64,000 nucleotides of DNA from Bacteroidales bacterium (GCA_029210585.1 JARGFP010000013.1:1-64000); one strand, 5' to 3'. Shown: positions 8,710 through 17,255, counted from the first letter of the stretch. Notes: generated by a model from the letters alone, not told the origin. Program-made: numbers and translations.

Positions 8710-9840
8710 ATGAAATTCGTTGTTTCCAGCATGGAGCTGCTCAGCCATCTGCAGGCCGTCAGCAGGGTAATTAGCAATAAGAATACATTGCCCATTCTTG
8801 ATAATTTTCTTTTTTCCCTGGAGGACGGTGTCCTTGAGATCACGGCCTCGGATCTTGAATCCACGCTGATCACCACCCTTGACCTGGAAAATACAGACGG
8901 GTCGGGGGAGATTGCCATCCCCGCCAGGATCCTGACCGACACCCTGAAGGAATTTTCGGAGCTCCCGCTGACCTTTGAGATCGATACCAACTCGATGATG
9001 GTGGTGATCCAGTCGGAAAGCGGCAAGTTCACGATCATGGGGCAGAACGGTTCGGAGTTCCCGCAGGTCCCGCAAATCAAGGACGACCAGCGGCAGGAGC
9101 TGGAAATCGATGGCGAAGTACTGCTTTCGGGCATTGCCAAAACGATTTTTGCCACCGCGGATGATGAGCTCAGACCGGTGATGAACGGTGTTTTCATCGA
9201 GTTGTCATCCGACGACACTACTTTCGTGGCTTCGGATGCCCACAAGCTGGTAAGGTACAAGCGCACGGATGTTACTTCCGAAAGTGAAGCAGCCTTTATT
9301 CTTCCCAAGAAACCTGCCAGTCTGCTGAAAAATATCCTTCCCAAGGAAGAGAACATGGTGAAACTGGAATTCGACGACCGGAATGCAGCATTTACGCTGA
9401 CCCATTACAAGATGGTGTGCCGTCTCGTGGAAGGAAATTACCCGAGCTATAACTCCGTGATTCCCACCGACAACCCCTTCAAAATGACCATCGACCGCGT
9501 GGAATTCTACAATGCATTGCGCAGGGTATCCGTGTTTTCCAACCAGGCCAGTAACCTGGTGAAGCTGGCGCTTACCGGCAACCAGCTGACCGTTTCAGCC
9601 CAGGACATCGACTTCTCCATCTCCGGTACGGAACGGCTCAACTGCCAGTACGAGGGCGATGACATGGAGATCGGCTTCAAGTCGACCTTCCTGATCGAGA
9701 TCCTGGCCAACCTCACCACCTCCGATGTCGTGGTTGAGATGTCGGATCCCACACGGGCAGGTATCCTGCTTCCGGCCACTTCTGAGGATGAGAACGAAGA
9801 CATCCTGATGCTGCTGATGCCGATGATGATCAATGCCTGA
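8710..9840 (+). CDS. dnaN: DNA polymerase III beta subunit (sliding clamp)
   Basis: Ring-shaped processivity factor that tethers DNA polymerase to DNA. The 376-residue protein shows three repeats of the clamp fold. It begins MKFVVSSMELLSHLQAVSRV and contains NTLPILDNFLF, the middle-domain ASDAHKLVRYKR and the third-domain VSVFSNQASNLVKL. It ends in a hydrophobic LMLLMPMMINA tail close to the usual Met-Pro-Met/Arg ending of clamps. dnaA or other replication genes are not adjacent, which is common in Bacteroidota. Confidence 0.97.
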   Translation: MKFVVSSMELLSHLQAVSRVISNKNTLPILDNFLFSLEDGVLEITASDLESTLITTLDLENTDGSGEIAIPARILTDTLKEFSELPLTFEIDTNSMMVVIQSESGKFTIMGQNGSEFPQVPQIKDDQRQELEIDGEVLLSGIAKTIFATADDELRPVMNGVFIELSSDDTTFVASDAHKLVRYKRTDVTSESEAAFILPKKPASLLKNILPKEENMVKLEFDDRNAAFTLTHYKMVCRLVEGNYPSYNSVIPTDNPFKMTIDRVEFYNALRRVSVFSNQASNLVKLALTGNQLTVSAQDIDFSISGTERLNCQYEGDDMEIGFKSTFLIEILANLTTSDVVVEMSDPTRAGILLPATSEDENEDILMLLMPMMINA

Positions 9841-9983
9841 CAGGCAACCATCCTGTGCCTTCGGTCCAGGTAAACGACCCAACAATTTTTGACCGGGCCG
9901 ATATATATATTTTAATAGTGATTTATATAGTGCTTTAAATATTTATTAAAATATATATATCAGGCCATCACTTTTTTTCTTGT

Positions 9984-9991
9984 TAACTTTG
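9984..9991 (+). promoter_or_regulatory. -7 box for the exonuclease gene
   Basis: TAACTTTG fits TAnnTTTG, 18 bases before the ATG at 10010, implying a very short leader. It lies at the edge of an unusually AT-rich stretch (9900-9962, many TATATA and TTTAAA steps) that may help melting. This position rules out the upstream alternative start at 9980. Confidence 0.45.
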
Positions 9992-10009
9992 ATACATAAT
10001 CTATTACCT

Positions 10010-10783
10010 ATGAAACTCAACCTGCGGAATCCCATCATCTTTTTTGACCTTGAAACCACCGGTATCAATGTGGCAGCTGACCGGATCGTGGAACTGTCCT
10101 ACCTGAAGATCGACCTGAGCGGGAATGAACTATCGAGGACGATCCGTGTGAACCCAGGGGTTCCCATCCCGGAAAAAGCCTCGGAGATCCATGGGATCAA
10201 AGATGAGGATGTGAAGGATTCCCCCACGTTCAATGAAGTGGCCCGGACCATCGCCCAGGAGTTTGAGGGGTGTGACCTGGCAGGCTATAATTCAGTACGG
10301 TTTGATATTCCCCTGTTGGCGGAGGAATTTCTCCGTGCAGGTGTAGACATTGATCTGCAAAAAAAGAAATTTGTAGATGTACAGATCATATTTATGAAGA
10401 TGGAGCCCAGGACCCTTTCAGCGGCCCTGAAATACTACTGCGGGAAGGAGCTGACAGATGCCCACAGTGCCGAGGCTGATACACGGGCCACTTACGAGAT
10501 ACTGCAGTCGCAGCTCGACCGGTACAGCAATTTGCAGAATGACATTACGTGGCTGTCTGAATTTTCTGCACACAACCGGAACGTGGACTTTGCCGGCCGG
10601 ATCATCCTGGACGACAAGGATGTGGAGGTATTCAATTTCGGTAAATACAAAGGAAGGGCAGTGGCAGATGTGCTGGCGCAGGATCCTGGTTATTATGGTT
10701 GGATGATGCAGGGCGACTTTCCGTTATATACTAAGAAAGTGCTGACATCCATTAAATTGCGTGCACGGGATAACAAATCCTGA
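10010..10783 (+). CDS. DEDDh 3'-5' exonuclease (DNA polymerase III epsilon-like)
   Basis: Exonuclease of the DnaQ fold, for proofreading or repair. ExoI motif FFDLETTGIN (Asp and Glu ligands) is close to the start, then HGIKDEDVKD, ExoII LAGYNSVRFDIPLL and ExoIII HSAEADTRATYEIL with the His and Asp of DEDDh. After the nuclease domain (about 1-175) a C-terminal segment FNFGKYKGRAVADVLAQDPGYYGWMMQ matches the small module found in bacterial exonucleases such as ExoX-like proteins. There is no polymerase or BRCT part. The start is put at ATG 10010 because of the promoter just before it. Not part of an obvious operon. Confidence 0.9.
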   Translation: MKLNLRNPIIFFDLETTGINVAADRIVELSYLKIDLSGNELSRTIRVNPGVPIPEKASEIHGIKDEDVKDSPTFNEVARTIAQEFEGCDLAGYNSVRFDIPLLAEEFLRAGVDIDLQKKKFVDVQIIFMKMEPRTLSAALKYYCGKELTDAHSAEADTRATYEILQSQLDRYSNLQNDITWLSEFSAHNRNVDFAGRIILDDKDVEVFNFGKYKGRAVADVLAQDPGYYGWMMQGDFPLYTKKVLTSIKLRARDNKS

Positions 10784-10872
10784 ACCTGTTTTACAGGTGA
10801 GGCAGCAGGCCCCGGGTAAGTTAGGAAAAGTAATATCAATTCATAAGTACCAACGAATTAACAAGGCTTTAC

Positions 10873-11484
10873 ATGAAAATCATTTGTATTGGAAGAAACT
10901 ATGTGGACCATGCCAAAGAGCTGAAAAATCCCGTACCGAAGCAACCTGTTTTTTTCATGAAACCCGATTCGGCCCTGGTGCTGAAGAACCGGCCGTTTTT
11001 CTACCCGGAATTTTCCAGCGATGTGCACCATGAACTGGAGCTGGTGATCAGGATCCAGCGGCTGGGCAGGAGCATTCCTGAGAAATTTGCCAGTCGTTAT
11101 TACAACGAAGTTGCGTTGGGTGTGGATTTCACGGCGCGCGATCTGCAGGCGGAAATGAAGAAGAAGGGATTGCCCTGGGAGATTGCCAAGGGATTTGATT
11201 ATTCGGCCCCCGTGAGTGATTTTGTACCATTGCCGGATCCGACAGGCAAGGGTGCACTGGATTTTTACCTGGATCTGAACGGCAAGACGGTGCAGAAAGG
11301 AACCAGTAACGATATGATTTTCAGTTTCGACCAGATCGTCGCCTATGTCTCCAGGTTCATGACGCTGAAGACCGGCGACCTGATCTTCACCGGAACGCCT
11401 GCCGGTGTGGGCCCGGTGCAGATCAACGATCACCTGGAGTGTTACCTGCAGGGCAGGAAGATGATGGATTTCTATGTGAAATAA
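10873..11484 (+). CDS. fumarylacetoacetate hydrolase family protein
   Basis: Small member (203 residues) of the FAH fold, close in size to YcgM/FAHD1-type acylpyruvases and oxaloacetate decarboxylases. Visible signatures: CIGRNYVDHAKEL at the N-terminus, FFMKPDSALV, the metal-binding region HHELELVI (Glu ligands), ARDLQ and the C-terminal GDLIFTGTPAGVGP. It cleaves a C-C bond in a beta-diketo acid or decarboxylates oxaloacetate in the cytoplasm; the substrate cannot be fixed from sequence. The MBL-hydrolase gene follows after 13 bases in the same direction. Confidence 0.9.
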   Translation: MKIICIGRNYVDHAKELKNPVPKQPVFFMKPDSALVLKNRPFFYPEFSSDVHHELELVIRIQRLGRSIPEKFASRYYNEVALGVDFTARDLQAEMKKKGLPWEIAKGFDYSAPVSDFVPLPDPTGKGALDFYLDLNGKTVQKGTSNDMIFSFDQIVAYVSRFMTLKTGDLIFTGTPAGVGPVQINDHLECYLQGRKMMDFYVK

Positions 11485-11497
11485 CCCCAATGATCCC

Positions 11498-12193
11498 ATG
11501 ACCCTGGTAAAGATTAAGACCGTCAGTTATGCCAATGTGAAGGGCTATCTCCTTTACAATAAGGATACCGTGGTCCTGGTGGATACCGGTCATAAGAATA
11601 CAGTTAAAAGCCTGCTTTCCGCACTTTCCGATATCAGCAAGCAACCTTCGGACGTTGACCTCATCATCCTTACCCACACTCATTTCGATCATGCCGGTGG
11701 TTCACGGGAGATCAGGGAACTGACGGGTGCGCCGCTGGCTGTTCACCGCGAGGAGGCAGGATACCTCCAAATGGGAAGAACCCCTTTTCCCAGGGGCACG
11801 CGGTGGAAAGGAAAGCTGCTTGTTTCAGCAGGCCGCATCTTTGCACGTGGACTTTCGAAATACCCCCCGGCTGATCCGGATATTTTAATCGGCGACGAGA
11901 TGGATCTCGCGGAATACAGGATCCCGGGCAAGGTGGTACACACACCGGGGCACACCTCCGGGTCGGTCTCTGTACTGCTGGAAACCGGCGAAGCCCTTGT
12001 GGGTGACAATGTCCTCGGCCTGTCGTTCAAGACCCATTATCCACCCTTCGCCAACGACCGGCAGGCCGTGCTGGAAAGCTGGCAGCTATACATCGACCGT
12101 GGCATGAAGACCCTGTTGCCTGCACATGGTGGCCGGGTGAAGATTGAAGCCCTGGTGCGCCAGTTGCCCGGGGCCAGGCAGAAATATGGGTGA
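11498..12193 (+). CDS. MBL-fold metallo-hydrolase
   Basis: 231-residue metallo-beta-lactamase fold enzyme. The zinc-binding HTHFDHAGG motif lies near residue 56, followed by GHTSGS (third His), a VGDNVLG aspartate and PAHGG (last His). This is the glyoxalase II/lactonase-like ligand set. The substrate is unknown; thiolester or lactone hydrolysis is typical. Tight spacing to the FAH gene suggests joint expression. It is the last core gene before the AT-rich island. Confidence 0.9.
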   Translation: MTLVKIKTVSYANVKGYLLYNKDTVVLVDTGHKNTVKSLLSALSDISKQPSDVDLIILTHTHFDHAGGSREIRELTGAPLAVHREEAGYLQMGRTPFPRGTRWKGKLLVSAGRIFARGLSKYPPADPDILIGDEMDLAEYRIPGKVVHTPGHTSGSVSVLLETGEALVGDNVLGLSFKTHYPPFANDRQAVLESWQLYIDRGMKTLLPAHGGRVKIEALVRQLPGARQKYG

Positions 12194-12241
12194 ACCTACA
12201 ATATTTCAATCAATTCTGATAGAATTCGTAAATGCTATTTA

Positions 12242-12424
12242 CTATATTCGATTATAATGATCTTTGATAGGGGTCTTCTCAAACAGAGTAAGACTCAATG
12301 TTTGAGCGATGTGTACAGAGTTATTGCCAGATCTAATTTTTTCTTGGCGATTACAATCAGCACATACGTTCAGGTTGCTATCCATATCTGGCATAAAACG
12401 GCTTTTTGACTTTTTTTTAGACAA
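12242..12424 (-). pseudogene. decayed IS4 (DUF4372-type) transposase, C-terminal remnant
   Basis: On the minus strand two frames together spell the end of an IS4/DUF4372 transposase. One frame (12295-12402) reads AVLCQIWIAT, a stop, then TYVLIVIAKKKLDL and ITLYTSL. The other frame (12242 to about 12310) continues with AQTLSLTLFEKTPI. Intact relatives have QIWIAVSTYVLVAIVKK and LQILSVTLFEKTPI in one frame, from my knowledge of the family. A nonsense codon and a frameshift make it non-functional. The rest of the 12194-12552 spacer shows no other gene. Confidence 0.7.
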
Positions 12425-12552
12425 CGATCTTACTAAGTTTAGTATTCTTTTCCAAAGTTCTCTTAAGTATGCAAAAGTAAAAGAAGATTTTTTTCAAAAC
12501 GTATACTAACTCAATAATTGAAGACATTAATTTTTCAAAAACTTAACATCAT

Positions 12553-14172
12553 TTATTTAATAAATTTTCCTGAGTAGACACAATTATTGACTACGATCTT
12601 GTATAGATATATACCTTCTGGTTGATCAGATAAATCTTCTGTAATAATGATCTCACCTGATGGAATATTCTCTTGATGGATATTTTTGATAATTTGTCCA
12701 TTGCTTGACAATATTGTAATCTCCATGCCTCCAATACCTAGACTAAAAAGCTTAAAATTCAATTCATTAGTAAAGGGATTTGGATATACTTGAGGCTCAT
12801 ATCCATCTTCTTGCGTGATTTTATCTGCGATATTGGTTTGAATGGTGTTTTCAGATTGCTTATTATTTCTATTGAGCGCTCGTAGAAGCATCTGTCTACA
12901 TTTCTCTAAATCTTCATTGATCAGAGTATATTTTGGCTCAGAATTAAGACCTTGTAAATTCTTTAGGAAACTTTCGTTTGAAAAAACAGATGAACAATTT
13001 TCTACAAGATCAATGCTTACAATAAGTTGTGCGCCTTGCTGAGCATGAAATCCAGGTTTAAATGTCACTTCCGAACCTGCGTGTAGCTCAACATAAGCAC
13101 CTTGTTCTAATGTATATTGTAGATTTTCAGTTGGTGCAACAATTACTTCAGGACTATAAGTAATTTCAGTCTCCAAATTATGCACACTACCACTCAAAGT
13201 AATACCATGTAAATTGTACCACGGCTCACCATTTTCATTCATATCTAGCAAAATATATGAATGCATTACTGCAACTTGCCCAAGGGTGAACTCGGTCTGA
13301 CACCAACTTGGATGAACATATGACATAATATTGGATATTGGAGGAATCCATGTATCACCCCAATTATCTTCTCCTGATCCTCCCCAGCCACATGAAGCAT
13401 TTGCATCAATAAATTCCTCACCAATATTTATCCCATCTTCACCCTCATGATTTGGTGCAGCATCAGTATCGCATAACGCGTCTCCATTAATCTCACATTT
13501 TAAATTTCCATAAGAAAATGTACATCCAATTCCCTGAGTTCTTGTTCTTGATACAGATTCTTGATAACAAGTTGAGGCATCACCATTATAATGTCCAATT
13601 CCACGAATATTCTCATGAGTATGTAATAATCCTAAAGAATGTCCCAATTCATGGACCGAAACAAAATCTTCATCTCCACTTAAAGAACCTGAAAACTCCA
13701 CCGCAACTCTAAAATTCCTACTATCCCATGGAAAAGGTCCTCTTCCTTCCCAGTCATTTGCAGTATGGACCATATAAAAATCAAGAGCTTCTGATTCATT
13801 ATAGTCATCGTATAAATCATCAAATTCATCATCATCAAGGATATTGTATTCCGTAGAAGAAATTATCTCAGGAGTACATTTTAAATAAAACTCAATACCC
13901 GTATTATTCATACTGAAATAATCATTGACTTGTTCTAACCACAATGAAACTTCATTTATTCCAATTGCTTGTAAAGATTCATCGTCATTTTGAAGTATCC
14001 ATATCTTTAAAGGAATGTGAAAAGTAATATTATCTTGATATTCACCGATTACTGAACTTTTTGTAAATGAAGGTAAATTCATTGTATAGTATAAAACACT
14101 ATCCAAAATTTCTTTTTGACCAAAATGAGGCATAAATGCAGTATCGGATGGAGAAGCAAACATATTATCCAT
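12553..14172 (-). CDS. M43-type (pappalysin-like) secreted metalloprotease with T9SS sorting domain
   Basis: Predicted extracellular zinc protease. The metzincin motif HELGHSLGLLH (about residues 173-183) is followed by a Cys-rich loop with CDTDAAPNH and the Met-turn NIMSYVHPSWC, the pappalysin/ulilysin pattern. The C-terminal about 75 residues (YPNPFTNELNFKLFS, GMEITILSSNGQII, IYLYKIV, GKFIK) are a type A sorting domain for type IX secretion. The 539-residue frame starts without a signal peptide. A good one lies one base out of frame upstream (14165-14233), so the gene is probably frameshifted at its 5' end, or a sequence error is present. The third gene of a minus-strand run. Confidence 0.85.
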   Translation of the reverse strand: MDNMFASPSDTAFMPHFGQKEILDSVLYYTMNLPSFTKSSVIGEYQDNITFHIPLKIWILQNDDESLQAIGINEVSLWLEQVNDYFSMNNTGIEFYLKCTPEIISSTEYNILDDDEFDDLYDDYNESEALDFYMVHTANDWEGRGPFPWDSRNFRVAVEFSGSLSGDEDFVSVHELGHSLGLLHTHENIRGIGHYNGDASTCYQESVSRTRTQGIGCTFSYGNLKCEINGDALCDTDAAPNHEGEDGINIGEEFIDANASCGWGGSGEDNWGDTWIPPISNIMSYVHPSWCQTEFTLGQVAVMHSYILLDMNENGEPWYNLHGITLSGSVHNLETEITYSPEVIVAPTENLQYTLEQGAYVELHAGSEVTFKPGFHAQQGAQLIVSIDLVENCSSVFSNESFLKNLQGLNSEPKYTLINEDLEKCRQMLLRALNRNNKQSENTIQTNIADKITQEDGYEPQVYPNPFTNELNFKLFSLGIGGMEITILSSNGQIIKNIHQENIPSGEIIITEDLSDQPEGIYLYKIVVNNCVYSGKFIK

Positions 14173-14233
14173 CTGTTTTTGACAAAAACAGATATTGGAT
14201 GTATATAATTGATAGCAATATTAGTTTATTCAT
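14165..14233 (-). pseudogene. out-of-frame signal peptide of the M43 protease
   Basis: The ATG at 14233 overlaps the stop of the preceding lipoprotein gene (ATGAATAA), as in coupled genes, and encodes MNKLILLSIIYIQYLFLSKT, a hydrophobic export signal. It stops at 14165. Removing one A from the A5 run at 14184-14188 would join it to the protease frame as YLFCQKQMDNMF. This is direct reading of the sequence; that the two were once one gene is inference. Confidence 0.65.
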
Positions 14234-14675
14234 AAATAGAAATTTTATATATGTTTTGCTCATTACATTCCCTACAAATTATCTTTGAATTAAAGTAAAT
14301 ATCAAATTCAATGGAAGGAGTACTATAATCGGGGTTATCTGACTCAATTATAGAAATTGTATCTATTCGATTTTGTAAAAACTGAAAATAGAATTCATAG
14401 GATTCATTAGCTCCTAGCCTGAAATGGTCAAGCTGAAAATGGGACGAATCTACTATAACAAACCAACTTGGATCTATAACTTGCGAGTCCTGATTCAATC
14501 CAAAAATGACATCATTTGCACTATAAGCACTATTCGATTCAAAGAACATATCATTTCCCAATGAGTCTATTACTATAAAATTGAAAGTCACATATGGTGG
14601 AATATCGTCAGCATCATCACAATTACTTAAAATGCCACCAATAATAGTTAGTATAATAAATAAAGTCCATTTCAT
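14226..14675 (-). CDS. hypothetical lipoprotein
   Basis: 149 residues, exported: a hydrophobic segment (MKWTLFIILTIIGGILSNC) ends with the lipobox-like LSNC, Cys19 being the likely lipidated residue, followed by the acidic CDDADD that in Bacteroidota often promotes surface export of lipoproteins. The mature part looks like a beta-sandwich with a C-terminal CREC pair. I do not recognise a family. It lies between the tail-fibre-like gene and the M43 protease, on the same strand; the 3' end overlaps the protease signal-peptide start by 8 bases, so translation was probably coupled. Confidence 0.65.
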   Translation of the reverse strand: MKWTLFIILTIIGGILSNCDDADDIPPYVTFNFIVIDSLGNDMFFESNSAYSANDVIFGLNQDSQVIDPSWFVIVDSSHFQLDHFRLGANESYEFYFQFLQNRIDTISIIESDNPDYSTPSIEFDIYFNSKIICRECNEQNIYKISIYE

Positions 14676-14738
14676 AATAGTTGAATTATAAATGTCAGTG
14701 TTTAATTTTTAGTTATTCTCAAGCTGGGAGATACGTTC

Positions 14739-15524
14739 CTAAAGGTCTATAATATATAATGTTAGCTCCTCAACTTTTTCCAATAGGGCATTATCCATTT
14801 CTCCCAATTTATATCCTTGTTCTCGAAATTGATTAGCACTTTTAACTCCTGGCAGATGTCGATTTGCTTTAATATATTTTTTTAAATCTGAAAGATCCAT
14901 TAATCTATAATCAGAATCAAAAACATAGTCAGCAGATGGAACGTCTTCTATTACAGTTATTTCTTCACAGAGAATATCACCATTAACCATCAGTTTATGT
15001 CCATTACAGTAATCATAACCAGCTGTATATTTTGTATCAACTCCAATTGCAATATTTCCATCATTTTGAAGATCCATTGCACTTGTCCATGAATGGTCAT
15101 TTCTAAAATGCAAATCGTACATAAAATCCATATAAATATTATCATAGCCTTGTTTAATTGCTAAACGCGGAGTACCTGAATTTGCTGAATTCATTAGGAA
15201 CGCTGAATTATTCTTAAGAAGAACACTACCTGCGACATATAATCCATTATCAGGAGGACTTCCGTAATATGCCCCAATTGAAACGCCTCCATTACTCCTT
15301 ACCCAAAGTTTAGTGCTTCCGTTCACTTGAACTCTAAAGGGGTCTAAAGAGGAACTTCCATTGACATGCAAATAAGTGTTTGGGTATGATGTGCCGACTC
15401 CTACTTTTGTTGTAGAAGGATTTGTATAAATTATTCCTGTCCCAGATGACCAAGACTGTGAGTTACAGTATAAGCTAATTACAGATAGTATTAAAATACT
15501 AATTGATACTCTTTTCATAATCAA
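14739..15524 (-). CDS. tail-fibre-like surface protein, truncated at its C-terminus
   Basis: 261 residues with a signal peptide (ISILILSVISLYCNSQ). The body is beta-rich and phage-tail-like: KVGVGTSYPNTYLHVNGSS, GGVSIGAYYG, DGNIAIGVDT, KLMVNGDILCEEITV. The C-terminal domain DYVFDSDYRLMDLSDLKKYIKANRHLPGVKSANQF, then GYKLGEMDNALLEKVEELTLYIID, is the one found at the end of many Bacteroidota tail-fibre or adhesin-like proteins (S74-like layout). The coiled-coil end is cut by a TAG; reading on in frame gives nine more residues, ERISQLENN, then TAA at 14709. So the ancestral protein was probably slightly longer. Function: surface attachment is a guess. Confidence 0.7.
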   Translation of the reverse strand: MIMKRVSISILILSVISLYCNSQSWSSGTGIIYTNPSTTKVGVGTSYPNTYLHVNGSSSLDPFRVQVNGSTKLWVRSNGGVSIGAYYGSPPDNGLYVAGSVLLKNNSAFLMNSANSGTPRLAIKQGYDNIYMDFMYDLHFRNDHSWTSAMDLQNDGNIAIGVDTKYTAGYDYCNGHKLMVNGDILCEEITVIEDVPSADYVFDSDYRLMDLSDLKKYIKANRHLPGVKSANQFREQGYKLGEMDNALLEKVEELTLYIIDL

Positions 15525-15827
15525 AATATTTAGTTAATGTTTTTTATTAAATATATCTGATTAACAAAAAAGTAGCCTATAAATATTCAGAGTATTATAT
15601 TTGAGTTATTGAAAATTTAAAATATTTAGTGTGTTTATCAATATAATACTCCCTATATACTTTAAAAAAAGAATTTGAATAGGTAAGTATGCTGAGATAT
15701 ATTTTACAATATAATTCAAGGATTAAGCCACAAGTTAGTATTCATTGACGATCAAATTTGGCAATTTCTATTTAGGGTTTGCTGAGAAAGTCAGAAAACC
15801 ATTTTATAATATTTCAATTTCTGATTC
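15525..15827. other. AT-rich spacer without a convincing gene
   Basis: Strongly AT-rich stretch upstream of the tail-fibre-like gene. Apart from the transposase remnant that follows it, I see no gene, RNA or clear terminator here. Confidence 0.5.
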
Positions 15828-15920
15828 CTCTTTTAGCCAGCTCCTTTTCTCACGGGTGGCATAGATTTTATCTGCCTGTACCAACTCCGGATAATGTCTA
15901 TGCAGCTCTTTATATGCCTC
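15828..15920 (-). pseudogene. IS5-family transposase fragment
   Basis: Thirty-one codons on the minus strand read EAYKELHRHYPELVQADKIY followed by ATREKRSWLKE. This matches the conserved YxxxYGHYPExVQADxIYxTRxNRxWLKE region of IS5-type transposases, from my knowledge of that family. A stop appears within a few codons and no start is present. It is a relic. The plus-strand frame over it is only a shadow. Confidence 0.7.
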
Positions 15921-15976
15921 CCCTAATTATTATATCAGGGGAACTTTATTGCAATTTATAATTGCAATATATCAAA

Positions 15977-16711
15977 TCAATTGATTAATCCATTTTTTAA
16001 TATCTGCTCTTTAAGATTTTCTGCCCTTACCATAAACATTAAATTATTTGCAATCAACATATCCAACTCTGGAATAATGTTTTCAAACTGATTGTCTTTT
16101 ACTCTAAGCAATATCAGATACCATTTTGCTATTGAAGAGTAACTGCTGTTTTGATCTACCTGTTGAAATAAATTTTTTGCGTTTTCAAATTCACCGACCT
16201 CAATAGAAGAAATTCCAAGTAAAATATATACAGACTCCTTTATTTCATCTTTATTTAAGGCATCTAAATCTACTTTGATTAAAGTCTCATAATCCTTTTG
16301 AATATATAAGCTGTATAACTGGAGATATGATACAGTTTTCTTTTCAGATAAATGATCTGCTGACCTGGTTAAAGAAACATCAAAAGGCTCATAATTTTCT
16401 TCAAATAAAAACTTTCCAGGATCATTTTGAAATTTGAAATATTGAATTCCTAAAAACAATCCAATAAATGTTACAACAGCCGAACTTAAGATGATGGTTA
16501 AATTCCGAGTAAAGTTACTTTTAGTTCTATTCCCAGCATTCTTATTAAATCCATAAACATCTTCAAATGCTTCGTTCAATTCTGACATATTTACCAACTC
16601 CCTAATTAACTCTTTATCTAAACTAGCCTTTTCTAGAAACTCCTCCTTCTCCTTCTCACTTAAATCTCTATAGAAAAAATCTAACAACTTATCTTTAACT
16701 TCTTTTTTCAT
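15977..16711 (-). CDS. membrane TPR protein, probable anti-sigma partner
   Basis: 244 residues: a cytoplasmic N-terminal part (MKKEVKDKLLDFFYRDLSEKEKEEFLEKA), one membrane helix (about 70-90, LTIILSSAVVTFIGLFLGI), and a C-terminal part with TPR-like helices (VYILLGISSIEVGEFENAKNLFQQV). The N-terminal domain and overall plan resemble the protein encoded at 45831-46592. It overlaps the upstream ECF sigma gene by 17 bases, the usual arrangement of a sigma factor and its membrane regulator, so I infer it holds or tunes that sigma factor. No zinc-binding HxxxCxxC motif is visible, so it is not a classical ZAS anti-sigma factor. Confidence 0.65.
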   Translation of the reverse strand: MKKEVKDKLLDFFYRDLSEKEKEEFLEKASLDKELIRELVNMSELNEAFEDVYGFNKNAGNRTKSNFTRNLTIILSSAVVTFIGLFLGIQYFKFQNDPGKFLFEENYEPFDVSLTRSADHLSEKKTVSYLQLYSLYIQKDYETLIKVDLDALNKDEIKESVYILLGISSIEVGEFENAKNLFQQVDQNSSYSSIAKWYLILLRVKDNQFENIIPELDMLIANNLMFMVRAENLKEQILKNGLIN

Positions 16712-17255
16712 TTATCTCATTTTCAAATCTCATAAAATTCAAATATTCCTGATCTTTGGAAATTAACTCTAGTAATCTCTTTTTACACCTATAATATTTA
16801 TCTTTTGATATACTTCCTTTCTTGAAATTCATCCTATTTGCGATTTCTTCGTAAGATAATCCTTCCTTTCTCAACTTAAAAATTTCTTGACATTTTTGAG
16901 TAAGACGTTTCATGTTTTTGTCAATAATATCAAGTAGGAATTCCTTACGTTGTTTTAAAATAATCTGATCATCCCCAATTGCTGAAATATCCTCAAATTC
17001 TCGACAATGATCAATATTTCTTTTTTCTGAATTCAGATGATTAAGCCAAAGATTCCTGCAAACACAAAATATATAGGACTCTGGTTTTGTTTTTAATTTG
17101 AAGTCTGGCTTGCGAAGATTTAAAATAAAGACCTCAAATCCCTCCTGGAGGATATCATTAGCATCTTCTATAGTACCAGAATTATTTAGCACATAACCAA
17201 CAACTAATCTTCTGGCATTAACAAGAATCTCAGATGTAAAAATTTCTTTTTTCAA
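16695..17255 (-). CDS. ECF-type RNA polymerase sigma-70 factor, short N-terminus
   Basis: 186 residues. Region 2 is visible as IEDANDILQEGFEVFILNLRKPDFKL and ESYIFCVCRNLWLNHLN. Region 4 HTH is KCQEIFKLRKEGLSYEEIANRMNFKKGSISKDKYYRCKKRL. The frame has no ATG near its start; it begins at TTG (17253-17255) and an in-frame stop lies only 9 codons further upstream. Compared with the related factor at 41327 it lacks roughly 20 residues of region 2.1. An IS element ends 42 bases upstream. The factor may therefore be 5'-damaged or use a non-ATG start. It drives a probable operon with the TPR membrane protein. Confidence 0.8.
   Translation of the reverse strand: MKKEIFTSEILVNARRLVVGYVLNNSGTIEDANDILQEGFEVFILNLRKPDFKLKTKPESYIFCVCRNLWLNHLNSEKRNIDHCREFEDISAIGDDQIILKQRKEFLLDIIDKNMKRLTQKCQEIFKLRKEGLSYEEIANRMNFKKGSISKDKYYRCKKRLLELISKDQEYLNFMRFENEINEKRS

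Noticed and set aside
15779-15961. 60-codon plus-strand ORF
   Set aside because: It is the shadow of the minus-strand IS5-type remnant.
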